From: UBA11540 sp045531755
Lineage (GTDB): Bacteria; Bacillota; Clostridia; Oscillospirales; Ruminococcaceae
Reading direction: 5' to 3'
DNA length: 22,464 nt
Assembly (NCBI GenBank): GCA_045531755.1
Contig: JAZSEP010000004.1
Span: 1 to 22,464, forward strand
Shown: positions 7,771-13,851 of the stretch, piece after piece
Layout of the letters: each line of letters begins with the position of its first letter
Numbering within the stretch: position 1 is the first letter of the stretch
Position numbers and translations under genes: made by a program
The notes under the pieces: generated by a model
Database searches by the model: none
Seen by the model: only the letters and a program-made list of their open reading frames with translations
Told to the model about the DNA's origin: nothing

Positions 7771-8024
7771 ACGAGAAACAAAGACTTTGCCTCAAACGCA
7801 TAAGAATATGCGACTTTGTCCTCTACGAGCTGGCGCTGTTTTTGGATACACACCCAAAATGCTGTGAAGCACTTGAGCTGTTTAACAAATACAACGAGAT
7901 GCGTTGCAATGCGGTAGAGGAGTATACGAAACATTTTGGCCCGCTTGTGATGAAGGATTCCGATTCCACACAAAAATGGTGCTGGATAAACGGACCTTGG
8001 CCGTGGGAAAGGGAGGCAAACTGA
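7767..8024 (+). CDS. cotJB: Spore coat protein CotJB
   Basis: The 85-residue protein has the CotJB pattern: a helical N-terminus (ICDFVLYELALFLDTHP), then YNEMRCNAVEEYTKHFGPL and a C-terminal tryptophan-rich WCWINGPWPWE typical of this family. It is the middle gene of the cotJ operon, overlapping cotJA by four bases and ending three bases before cotJC. CotJB is thought to act with CotJA and CotJC in the spore coat. No catalytic role is established. Confidence 0.95.
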   Translation: MNEKQRLCLKRIRICDFVLYELALFLDTHPKCCEALELFNKYNEMRCNAVEEYTKHFGPLVMKDSDSTQKWCWINGPWPWEREAN

Positions 8025-8027
8025 TAT

Positions 8028-8630
8028 ATGTGGATATATGAGAAAAAACTACAATACCCCGTAAAGATTACACGCCCGAATGCAAAGCTTGCAAAGGCGA
8101 TAATCAGTCAGCTCGGCGGTCCCGACGGCGAGATGGCGGCGGCAAACCGCTATATGAGTCAGCGCTATACTATGCCCTATAATGAGGCAATAGGAGCACT
8201 CACTGACATAGCTACAGAGGAAATGGCGCATCTGGAAATGGTGAGCGCCATACTCTATCAGTTGACAAAGGATCTCTCTATCGAAGAGATAAAAAGGAGC
8301 GGGTTTGATACCTACTTTGTAGATCACACCACCGCAATCTATCCTGTTTCTGCGGCAGGCGTGCCTTTCACCGCCGCATACTTCCAGTCAAAAGGCGACG
8401 TGATAACAGACCTCACGGAAGATATGGCAGCAGAACAAAAAGCAAGAACAACGTACGACAACATCCTTCGCCTTGCAGATGACCCCGATGTCCGTGACCC
8501 TATTAAGTTTTTGCGCCAAAGAGAAATCGTGCATTTCCAGAGATTCGGCGAAGTGCTTAGACTCTCCAACGACAGAATGAATTGCAAAAACTTCTACGCC
8601 TTCAATCCCGAGTTTGATAAATGTAAATAG
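8028..8630 (+). CDS. cotJC: CotJC, manganese-catalase-family spore coat protein
   Basis: CotJC belongs to the manganese catalase branch of the ferritin-like fold. The 200-residue protein keeps the spaced di-metal ligand candidates: Glu35 in DGEMAAANRY, Glu65 and His68 in TEEMAHLEM, Glu136 in MAAEQKAR, and Glu166/His169 in REIVHFQRF. With all ligands present, catalase-like removal of hydrogen peroxide at the spore surface is plausible, though activity is inferred from the family. The start is ATG at 8028 with GGGAGG eleven bases upstream, inside the end of cotJB. Two hairpins follow (8631-8660 and 8675-8707), closing the operon. Confidence 0.95.
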   Translation: MWIYEKKLQYPVKITRPNAKLAKAIISQLGGPDGEMAAANRYMSQRYTMPYNEAIGALTDIATEEMAHLEMVSAILYQLTKDLSIEEIKRSGFDTYFVDHTTAIYPVSAAGVPFTAAYFQSKGDVITDLTEDMAAEQKARTTYDNILRLADDPDVRDPIKFLRQREIVHFQRFGEVLRLSNDRMNCKNFYAFNPEFDKCK

Positions 8631-8660
8631 CATAAAGGGGCTTTCAAAAGCCCCTTTATG
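8631..8660 (+). terminator. First hairpin after cotJC
   Basis: A strong 12-bp or longer stem with a GGGGCT/AGCCCC core begins right after the cotJC stop codon. It lacks a following T run, so it may stabilise the mRNA end or act together with the next hairpin. Confidence 0.6.
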
Positions 8661-8674
8661 TTGAGAAGCAAAAT

Positions 8675-8707
8675 AAAACGGAGTATTTACAAAATACTTC
8701 GTTTTTT
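8675..8707 (+). terminator. Intrinsic terminator of the cotJ operon
   Basis: A 14-bp stem with one G-T pair (8675-8688 with 8692-8705) and a 3-base loop runs into six T. It is the second of two tandem hairpins and insulates the following tsaE operon. Confidence 0.85.
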
Positions 8708-8721
8708 GCTGTTTTATACTG

Positions 8722-8748
8722 TTGCTATTTGAAAAAATGTGATATAAT
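8722..8748 (+). promoter_or_regulatory. Promoter of the tsaE-tsaB-rpiB-upp operon
   Basis: The -10 is a perfect TATAAT (8743-8748) with the extended element TGA before it. The best -35, TTGCTA (8722-8727), is at a short 15-base spacing, so recognition probably relies on the extended -10. Confidence 0.65.
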
Positions 8749-8780
8749 TATACCAATAAGCACACGAAAGAGGACAAGCT

Positions 8781-9221
8781 GTGAAGTATATCTCTTATTC
8801 AACCGCGGAAACCGAGAAATTTGCTGCGGAATTTGCAAAAAATATAAAGAACGGCGACTGCATTGCGTTTGTCGGCGGAATGGGAATGGGCAAAACTGCT
8901 TTTGTCAGAGGGCTTTCAAAGGGGCTCGAGCTCAAAGGCGAGGTCTGCAGTCCAACCTTTTCGCTTGTAAACGAATACAGGTCGCAAAGAATGACTTTAT
9001 ATCACTTTGATATGTATAGAATAACTTCGCTCGATGACCTCTATTCAACGGGCTTTTTTGACTATCTTGACACCGATGCGATTTTGGCGGTTGAATGGAG
9101 CGAAAACGTAACCGACGCTCTGCCCGAAAACACAATCTATATAACAATAAACAGAATTGACGATAATACAAGAGAAATTGAGATAACAGGAGATGAACGC
9201 TTTGAAGATACTTGCGGTTGA
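8781..9221 (+). CDS. tsaE: tRNA threonylcarbamoyladenosine biosynthesis ATPase TsaE
   Basis: TsaE is the ATPase that supports the TsaB-TsaD complex in making t6A37 on tRNAs that read ANN codons. The 146-residue protein has the P-loop GGMGMGKT at 32-39, the SPTFSLVNEY segment, YHFDMYR and the AVEWSEN motif, all typical of the family. Translation starts at GTG 8781, with AGAGGA upstream, and the encoded MKYISYSTAETEKFA fits. It is the first gene of the operon and overlaps tsaB by 20 bases if tsaB starts at TTG 9202, the usual tsaE-tsaB pairing. tsaD and rimI are not in the window. Confidence 0.96.
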   Translation: MKYISYSTAETEKFAAEFAKNIKNGDCIAFVGGMGMGKTAFVRGLSKGLELKGEVCSPTFSLVNEYRSQRMTLYHFDMYRITSLDDLYSTGFFDYLDTDAILAVEWSENVTDALPENTIYITINRIDDNTREIEITGDERFEDTCG

Positions 9222-9897
9222 TACCTCTGCAAAAGCGGCTTCTGCGTCGGTGGTGGAAGACGGAAAAATAATCGCCGAATCCTATATAAACACAAAAATC
9301 ACCCACAGCCAAACAATACTTCCTATGGTAAAGAGTATGCTCGAGGCGTGCGGACAAACTATCGAGCAGATAGATGCGTTTGCGGTTTCTGTGGGCCCGG
9401 GATCCTTCACAGGTCTCAGAATAGGAATATCGCTCGTGAAAGGCTTGGCATTTTCTACACAGAAAAAATGCGTCCCCGTTTCAACACTTGAAGCGCTTTG
9501 CCACAACGTTTCTGCAGTAGGCAGAATCTGCGCGGTGATGGATGCAAGGTGCTCGCAGGTTTATACGGCAACGTTTGATTTTGACGGCGAAAAATATACG
9601 AGAATTACCGAAGATGAGGCAATTTCCTTGGTACAGCTCGAGGAAAATGTAAAAAATTGCAAAAACCCCGTTATTTTTGTTGGAGATGGCGCAGAAATGT
9701 GCTATAATAAGCTAAAGGACACCTGTGACAACGTTCTTCTTGCGTCAGAAAACGTGAGATTTCAAAGAGCCTCTTCTGTCGCTTTCGTAGCGGAAGGGAT
9801 GCTTGAAGAAGGAAAAGCAGTCTCTGCAGAGGAACTGGTTCCTTCGTATCTGCGTCTTCCTCAGGCACAGAGAGAACGTATTGCAAAAATGGGTTAA
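9202..9897 (+). CDS. tsaB: tRNA threonylcarbamoyladenosine biosynthesis protein TsaB
   Basis: TsaB is a catalytically inactive ASKHA-fold partner of TsaD in t6A tRNA modification. The 231 residues show MKILAVDTSAKAASASV, the SVGPGSFTGLRIG signature and the downstream STLEAL, with the C-terminal extension of bacterial TsaB. The start is probably TTG at 9202: AGGAG at 9188-9192 is nine bases upstream, and MKILAVDTS is how the family normally begins. ATG at 9193 directly abuts that AGGAG and is unlikely. The gene starts inside the end of tsaE, so the two are probably translated in a coupled manner. rpiB follows after 12 bases. Confidence 0.95.
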   Translation: MKILAVDTSAKAASASVVEDGKIIAESYINTKITHSQTILPMVKSMLEACGQTIEQIDAFAVSVGPGSFTGLRIGISLVKGLAFSTQKKCVPVSTLEALCHNVSAVGRICAVMDARCSQVYTATFDFDGEKYTRITEDEAISLVQLEENVKNCKNPVIFVGDGAEMCYNKLKDTCDNVLLASENVRFQRASSVAFVAEGMLEEGKAVSAEELVPSYLRLPQAQRERIAKMG

Positions 9898-9909
9898 GGA
9901 GAGATAAAA

Positions 9910-10347
9910 ATGATTGCTATTGCAGCTGACCATGGCGGTTTTGCCCTTAAAGAAGAGGTAAAAGCATATCTTGACAGCAAGAATATAGCCTATAAGGATT
10001 TTGGAACCTACACCACAGAATCCTGTGATTATCCACAGATGGCAAAGATGGCGTGCCTTGCTGTTACAAGCGGAGAATGCGAAAAGGCACTGCTTTTCTG
10101 CGGAACAGGAATTGGAATTTCGATGGCGGCAAACAAAATAAAAGGAATCAGAGCTGCATGTTGCTCCGATTATTTCAGTGCAAAATACACAAGACTTCAC
10201 AATGACGCAAACGCTCTTTGCCTCGGCGGCAGAGTTGTAGGCGCAGGACTTGCGATAGAGCTCGTTGACGTTTTCCTGAACACAGAGTTTGAAGGCGGCA
10301 GACACGAGAGAAGAGTCAACCAGATAACTGAACTTGAAAATCTATAA
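9910..10347 (+). CDS. rpiB: Ribose 5-phosphate isomerase B
   Basis: RpiB interconverts ribulose 5-phosphate and ribose 5-phosphate in the pentose phosphate pathway. The 145-residue protein starts MIAIAADHGGFALKEEV and has FCGTGIGISMAANK with the catalytic Cys, CSDYFSAKYTRLHNDAN and GGRVVGAGLA, the phosphate- and substrate-binding landmarks of the RpiB/LacAB family. No lac or tagatose genes are nearby, and the order rpiB-upp is common in Firmicutes, so RpiB is preferred over LacA/LacB. AAGGAGA precedes the ATG. Ribose 5-phosphate feeds PRPP, the co-substrate of the next gene product. Confidence 0.95.
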   Translation: MIAIAADHGGFALKEEVKAYLDSKNIAYKDFGTYTTESCDYPQMAKMACLAVTSGECEKALLFCGTGIGISMAANKIKGIRAACCSDYFSAKYTRLHNDANALCLGGRVVGAGLAIELVDVFLNTEFEGGRHERRVNQITELENL

Positions 10348-10376
10348 TTCTTTCAAAACGAGAGGAGTATAAAACT

Positions 10377-11003
10377 ATGGAACCCTTTATCATGGACCAC
10401 CCGCTGATTCAGCACAAAATCACACTTCTCAGAAACAAGAACACAGGTACAAAGCAGTTCAGAGAGCTTGTCGAAGAGATAGCTACGCTTATGTGTTACG
10501 AAGCAACAAGAGACCTTCCTTTGAAAGAGGTAGAGGTTGAAACACCTATTTGCAGAGCAAAAACAAAGGTTGTTTCTGGCAGAAAGCTTGCTTTTGTTCC
10601 CATCCTCAGAGCAGGTCTTGGAATGGTTGACGGCGTGTTGAGCCTTGTTCCTTCCGCAAAGATAGGACATATAGGACTTTACCGCGACCCTGAAACTGCG
10701 AAACCCGTTGAGTATTACTGTAAGCTTCCGGCTGATATTCATGAGCGTGACGTAATTGTTCTTGACCCGATGCTTGCAACAGGAGGATCTGCGGTAGATG
10801 CAATCCGTATGCTCAAGGAGAAGGGCGCGAAGAATATAAAATTTATGTGCATAATCGCTGCTCCCGAGGGAATAAAGGCGTTGTCTGAGAGCCACCCCGA
10901 TGTTCAGATATATGCAGCATCAAAGGACGAATGTCTGAACGACCATATGTACATCGTTCCCGGTCTCGGTGATGCCGGTGACAGAATTTTCGGAACAAAG
11001 TAA
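10377..11003 (+). CDS. upp: Uracil phosphoribosyltransferase
   Basis: Upp salvages uracil with PRPP to form UMP. The 208 residues carry DHPLIQHKITLLRNKNT at the N-terminus, VPILRAGLGMVDG, the PRPP loop VIVLDPMLATGGSA and the uracil-binding YIVPGLGDAGDRIFGTK at the C-terminus, so the enzyme looks complete. GAGGAG about ten bases before the ATG supports the start. It lies 29 bases after rpiB and nine before the helix-hairpin-helix gene. No hairpin or pyrimidine attenuator is seen in the gap. Confidence 0.97.
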   Translation: MEPFIMDHPLIQHKITLLRNKNTGTKQFRELVEEIATLMCYEATRDLPLKEVEVETPICRAKTKVVSGRKLAFVPILRAGLGMVDGVLSLVPSAKIGHIGLYRDPETAKPVEYYCKLPADIHERDVIVLDPMLATGGSAVDAIRMLKEKGAKNIKFMCIIAAPEGIKALSESHPDVQIYAASKDECLNDHMYIVPGLGDAGDRIFGTK

Positions 11004-11012
11004 AGACGCGCT

Positions 11013-11363
11013 TTGAAAGAAACCGCAGTTCTATTAATAATAGCCTGCATCTTTATCGCTCTCACCGTCGGTCAGATAGCAGTTGCGTCTTCTGATACTA
11101 TATCCGTAAACGTCCGTGATAATGAAAGCTTTACTTCTTCTGCGGTTGAGGAAACCTCTTCTGCGAGAATAGAACTGATAAACATAAACACGGCGTCAGA
11201 AGACCTTTTGTGTGAAATTAACGGGATAGGCGAAACATTGGCTCAAAGGATAGTCGAATATCGGGAAACCAAAGGCCCATTTACCAATATCGAAGATTTG
11301 ATGAACGTTTACGGTATCGGCGAGGCTATACTTGAAAAGATGAAGCCGTTTATAACGGTGTAG
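11013..11363 (+). CDS. Membrane-anchored helix-hairpin-helix (ComEA-like) protein
   Basis: The 116-residue protein has one N-terminal membrane segment (AVLLIIACIFIALTVGQIAV), a Ser/Thr/Glu-rich linker of about 35 residues, and a C-terminal tandem helix-hairpin-helix DNA-binding domain: ININTASEDLLCEINGIGE, then GPFTNIEDLMNVYGIGEAIL. This is the layout of the competence DNA receptor ComEA, which binds incoming DNA outside the membrane. It is shorter than Bacillus ComEA, and no comEB or comEC is in the window, so a competence role is inference. The start must be TTG at 11013, since no ATG or GTG precedes the domain in frame. The ribosome site is weak, so translation may depend on coupling to upp. 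It ends the operon. Confidence 0.85.
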   Translation: MKETAVLLIIACIFIALTVGQIAVASSDTISVNVRDNESFTSSAVEETSSARIELININTASEDLLCEINGIGETLAQRIVEYRETKGPFTNIEDLMNVYGIGEAILEKMKPFITV

Positions 11364-11385
11364 GCTTGACATCTCAGGCAGAAAA

Positions 11386-11429
11386 GACCCACGCAAGAAA
11401 TGCCCTAATCGGCAAATCCTGCGTGGGTC
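11386..11429. terminator. Bidirectional terminator overlapping the 3' end of the ABC ATPase gene
   Basis: A perfect 10-bp stem (GACCCACGCA at 11386-11395 with its complement at 11420-11429) encloses a 24-base loop. It is followed by ATTTTT on the plus strand and TTTTC on the minus strand. One arm encodes the Thr-His-Ala near the C-terminus of the ABC protein, and its stop codon lies in the loop. Confidence 0.7.
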
Positions 11430-12082
11430 ATTTTTCCGTCACAAATCCTGACAACACGCGGAATTTCAGAAGCAATTCCCATATCGTGAGTTATCATAAT
11501 TACTGTGTGCCCGTTTTTATTAAGATTATTTAGAATTTGAATAATTTCATCGCCCGATGATGAATCAAGGTTGCCTGTCGGTTCATCGGCAAGAATTATG
11601 GGCGGAGAAGAAGCAATTGCCCTTGCAATAGCCACTCGTTGCTGTTGTCCGCCGGACATTTGAGAGGGTAGGTGAGCGAGCCTGCTTGCAAGCCCCACCT
11701 TCTCCAAGGCTGATTTAGCAAGGCGCATTCTTTCGATTTTTGAAAAACCGCGATATAAAAGCGGCATTTCAACGTTTTCCAATGCAGAAAGATTAGGTAT
11801 AAGATTGAATCCCTGGAAGATAAACCCAATCATATTACCGCGCACAGCGCTAAGCTGAGAATCCGATAGGGAGGAAACGTCGATACCGTCGAGTTTGTAT
11901 GTTCCTTCAGAAGGAGTGTCTAAGGTTCCGATTATGTTCATCAGAGTGGATTTTCCGGAACCGGATTTGCCTACTATGGCTACATAGTCACCTCGGTTTA
12001 TAGTCAGGTTTATGTTGTCAAGAGCTCGCACCTCACTGCATCCGCCTTGATATATTTTGCTTACTCCTGTTAGCTCTATCAT
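11405..12082 (-). CDS. ABC transporter ATP-binding protein, MacB/LolD type
   Basis: The 225-residue ATPase has every ABC motif: Walker A GKSGSGKST, the Q-loop in GFIFQGFNLIP, signature MSGGQQQRVAIARA, Walker B IILADEPTGNLD and the H-loop MITHD. The form IFQGFNLIPNLSALENVEMPLLYRG is typical of the MacB/LolD/FtsE group, which work with FtsX-like permeases in lipoprotein or peptide export and mechanotransmission. No permease gene is next to it, so it is an orphan in this window. The start is ATG at 12082 (MIELTGVSKIY). An in-frame TTG or similar further upstream adds residues with no family match. It is divergent from the P-loop ATPase gene and convergent with the tsaE operon. Confidence 0.92.
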   Translation of the reverse strand: MIELTGVSKIYQGGCSEVRALDNINLTINRGDYVAIVGKSGSGKSTLMNIIGTLDTPSEGTYKLDGIDVSSLSDSQLSAVRGNMIGFIFQGFNLIPNLSALENVEMPLLYRGFSKIERMRLAKSALEKVGLASRLAHLPSQMSGGQQQRVAIARAIASSPPIILADEPTGNLDSSSGDEIIQILNNLNKNGHTVIMITHDMGIASEIPRVVRICDGKMTHAGFAD

Positions 12083-12112
12083 AACTCCACATCCTTTTAT
12101 ATGGTTATTATG

Positions 12113-12145
12113 TTGACAAAACTCGTAATAATACGGGAGTGTCAA
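12113..12145. promoter_or_regulatory. Imperfect dyad in the divergent intergenic region
   Basis: TTGAC (12113-12117), ACTC (12121-12124) and GTA (12125-12127) are mirrored by TAC (12132-12134), GAGT (12137-12140) and GTCAA (12141-12145), with small bulges. TTGACA therefore points inwards from both ends. Neither copy has a -10 at a good distance, so this looks like a possible operator between the ABC ATPase and the P-loop ATPase genes. Confidence 0.35.
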
Positions 12146-12196
12146 ATAAAAAGTGTGTTGAATAGCATAAAATAACGATATAAACGGAGGAAAAAT

Positions 12197-13294
12197 ATGA
12201 AAACTGAATATGTAGATTTCTTTATGGGCGCAAATACGCCTGTTGGCTTCGTTTCAAGATATGACCAGATATCACAAGATTCAAATATCAAAAAAATATA
12301 CGTAATAAAGGGCGGAGCGGGAACAGGAAAATCGACGTTGATGAAAAAGATAGGGGAGGCTTGCTCAGAAAGCGGAGGCGTCATTGAAAGGATACACTGT
12401 TCGTCCGACCCCGATTCACTTGACTGCGTGATGGTAGGAAAAAGAGGATTTGCAATTCTTGACGGAACTCCGCCTCATCCTATGGAACCGCAATATCCCG
12501 GTGCGTTTGAAAAGCTTGTAAACCTGTATCCCTGTTGGGACGAGGCAAAGCTTGAGAAATCACTCGATGAAATAAAGAGCTGTGTTGCAGAATATACCGG
12601 ATATCACAAAAAGGCTTGCAACTATCTGTATATAGTTGCATCCCTGCTTAAAAGTAATATGCTGATTGCTCAGGAATATACGGATTATGACAAGATTAAT
12701 AGGTATGTGAACCGTATTGTTAAAAAGGAGTTTCTAAAGGCAAGCGGAGAAAAAGCAGAAGAAAAGATACGATTTTTTAGTGCAGTAACCCCAAAAGGTG
12801 TAAAGTTTTATGACGTTACAGCGAAAGCTCTGTGCGATAAGATATATGTAATAGAAGATGATATTGGCGCAGTTTCAAAATATATGTTAGGTGAGATAAG
12901 AAAAGCGGCGCTTGCACGTAATTTCAGCATAATAAGCGGATATTGCGTCACTTCACCACACGAAAAGCTCGAACACATAATCATTCCGAAGCTGAAGCTC
13001 GCCTTTTTAACCTCAAATAAATTCCACAGAGTAGAATACTTAAAACCACAAAAACGTGTAAAGGCATCTAATTTTACAGATGTTGCTGAACTTAATAATA
13101 AAAAGAACTATATCACCTTCAATAAAAAGGCATCAAAGAGCTTTTTAGAAGAAACTGTAAGGTGTATGCAGGAGGCTAAAAAGCATCATGATGCCCTTGA
13201 AAGCTTTTACATACCCTGTGTGGATTTTGATGAGGTCAATAAAATACAAGATGGTTTGTTAGATAAGCTTAATATAAAAAAGTCCTCTGATTGA
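12197..13294 (+). CDS. P-loop ATPase of unknown function (PRK06851-like)
   Basis: The 365-residue protein has a near-N-terminal P-loop, KGGAGTGKSTLMKKIGEA, followed by IHCSSDPDSLDCVMV, an acidic ILDGTPPHPMEPQYPGA stretch and a conserved VNLYPCWDE block. A second half resembles another nucleotide-binding-fold unit (IISGYCVTSPHEKLEHIIIP) without a clear second Walker A. From memory this matches a conserved but uncharacterised clostridial family catalogued as PRK06851, about 365 residues long. The function is not known, and I do not assign one. CGGAGG precedes ATG 12197. The last four codons fall inside the terminator stem (13278-13309). Its divergent neighbour is an orphan ABC ATPase. Confidence 0.85.
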   Translation: MKTEYVDFFMGANTPVGFVSRYDQISQDSNIKKIYVIKGGAGTGKSTLMKKIGEACSESGGVIERIHCSSDPDSLDCVMVGKRGFAILDGTPPHPMEPQYPGAFEKLVNLYPCWDEAKLEKSLDEIKSCVAEYTGYHKKACNYLYIVASLLKSNMLIAQEYTDYDKINRYVNRIVKKEFLKASGEKAEEKIRFFSAVTPKGVKFYDVTAKALCDKIYVIEDDIGAVSKYMLGEIRKAALARNFSIISGYCVTSPHEKLEHIIIPKLKLAFLTSNKFHRVEYLKPQKRVKASNFTDVAELNNKKNYITFNKKASKSFLEETVRCMQEAKKHHDALESFYIPCVDFDEVNKIQDGLLDKLNIKKSSD

Positions 13295-13309
13295 AATCAG
13301 AGGACTTTT
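13278..13309. terminator. Bidirectional terminator embedding the stop codon of the P-loop ATPase gene
   Basis: A perfect 14-bp stem (13278-13291 with 13296-13309) has the loop TGAA, and that TGA is the stop codon of the upstream gene. T runs follow on both strands, longer on the minus strand, so it also ends the convergent nfn operon. Confidence 0.85.
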
Positions 13310-13314
13310 GATGT

Positions 13315-13851
13315 TTATTGTGGATACTTAATTAGTATTTCATTGCTGTTGTAAGCAGGAGCATGTAGTCGAATATATTTGTCTTCAAAGGATAGGGTGT
13401 AGTTTCCGAATTGATGTTCCTTGTTGTCAGTTTCGACTCCGGTGCTGTGAATATAACGGTAAAATACTCCAGAGACTTTTTTGTAGACTTGTAGCGATGT
13501 GCTTGTAAAACTTTCTTTTTCCTCAACCACGACGGTGTGGACGGCATCTTCCGAAATGTGCTCGGTGTATCTGTATACAGGCAGAAAAGCTACAGTAAGC
13601 AAAATAGCTTCTGCCACTACTAAAAATGCCACTGGAACAACAAAAAAGACACTTTTGAATCCGCGTGTGCAGAAAAGAAAAATCGAAAACGACAGCACTC
13701 CTATTACACTCAGTATAGCGAGTATTTGACTTGTTGAAAGCGAACCCATAATCACATAAAGATTGAAGAAGGAAGCTATAACCGTCAAAGAAAGTATCAA
13801 AGCGACAGAAATGATAGAAAGGCACAACGAGATTTTTGATATGACCTTCAT
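13315..13851 (-). CDS. Small membrane protein of unknown function, coupled to nfnB
   Basis: I do not recognise this 178-residue protein. It has three hydrophobic segments (about residues 5-32, 40-62 and 66-92), then a soluble C-terminal part of about 85 residues rich in Thr, Ser, Tyr and Glu that probably lies outside the cell. No catalytic motif or cysteine pair is visible. The ATG at 13851 overlaps the nfnB stop in an ATGA, so it is translated from the same message as nfnA-nfnB. Whether it has a function linked to Nfn or is just co-transcribed cannot be judged. The shared terminator lies six bases past its stop codon. Confidence 0.8.
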   Translation of the reverse strand: MKVISKISLCLSIISVALILSLTVIASFFNLYVIMGSLSTSQILAILSVIGVLSFSIFLFCTRGFKSVFFVVPVAFLVVAEAILLTVAFLPVYRYTEHISEDAVHTVVVEEKESFTSTSLQVYKKVSGVFYRYIHSTGVETDNKEHQFGNYTLSFEDKYIRLHAPAYNSNEILIKYPQ

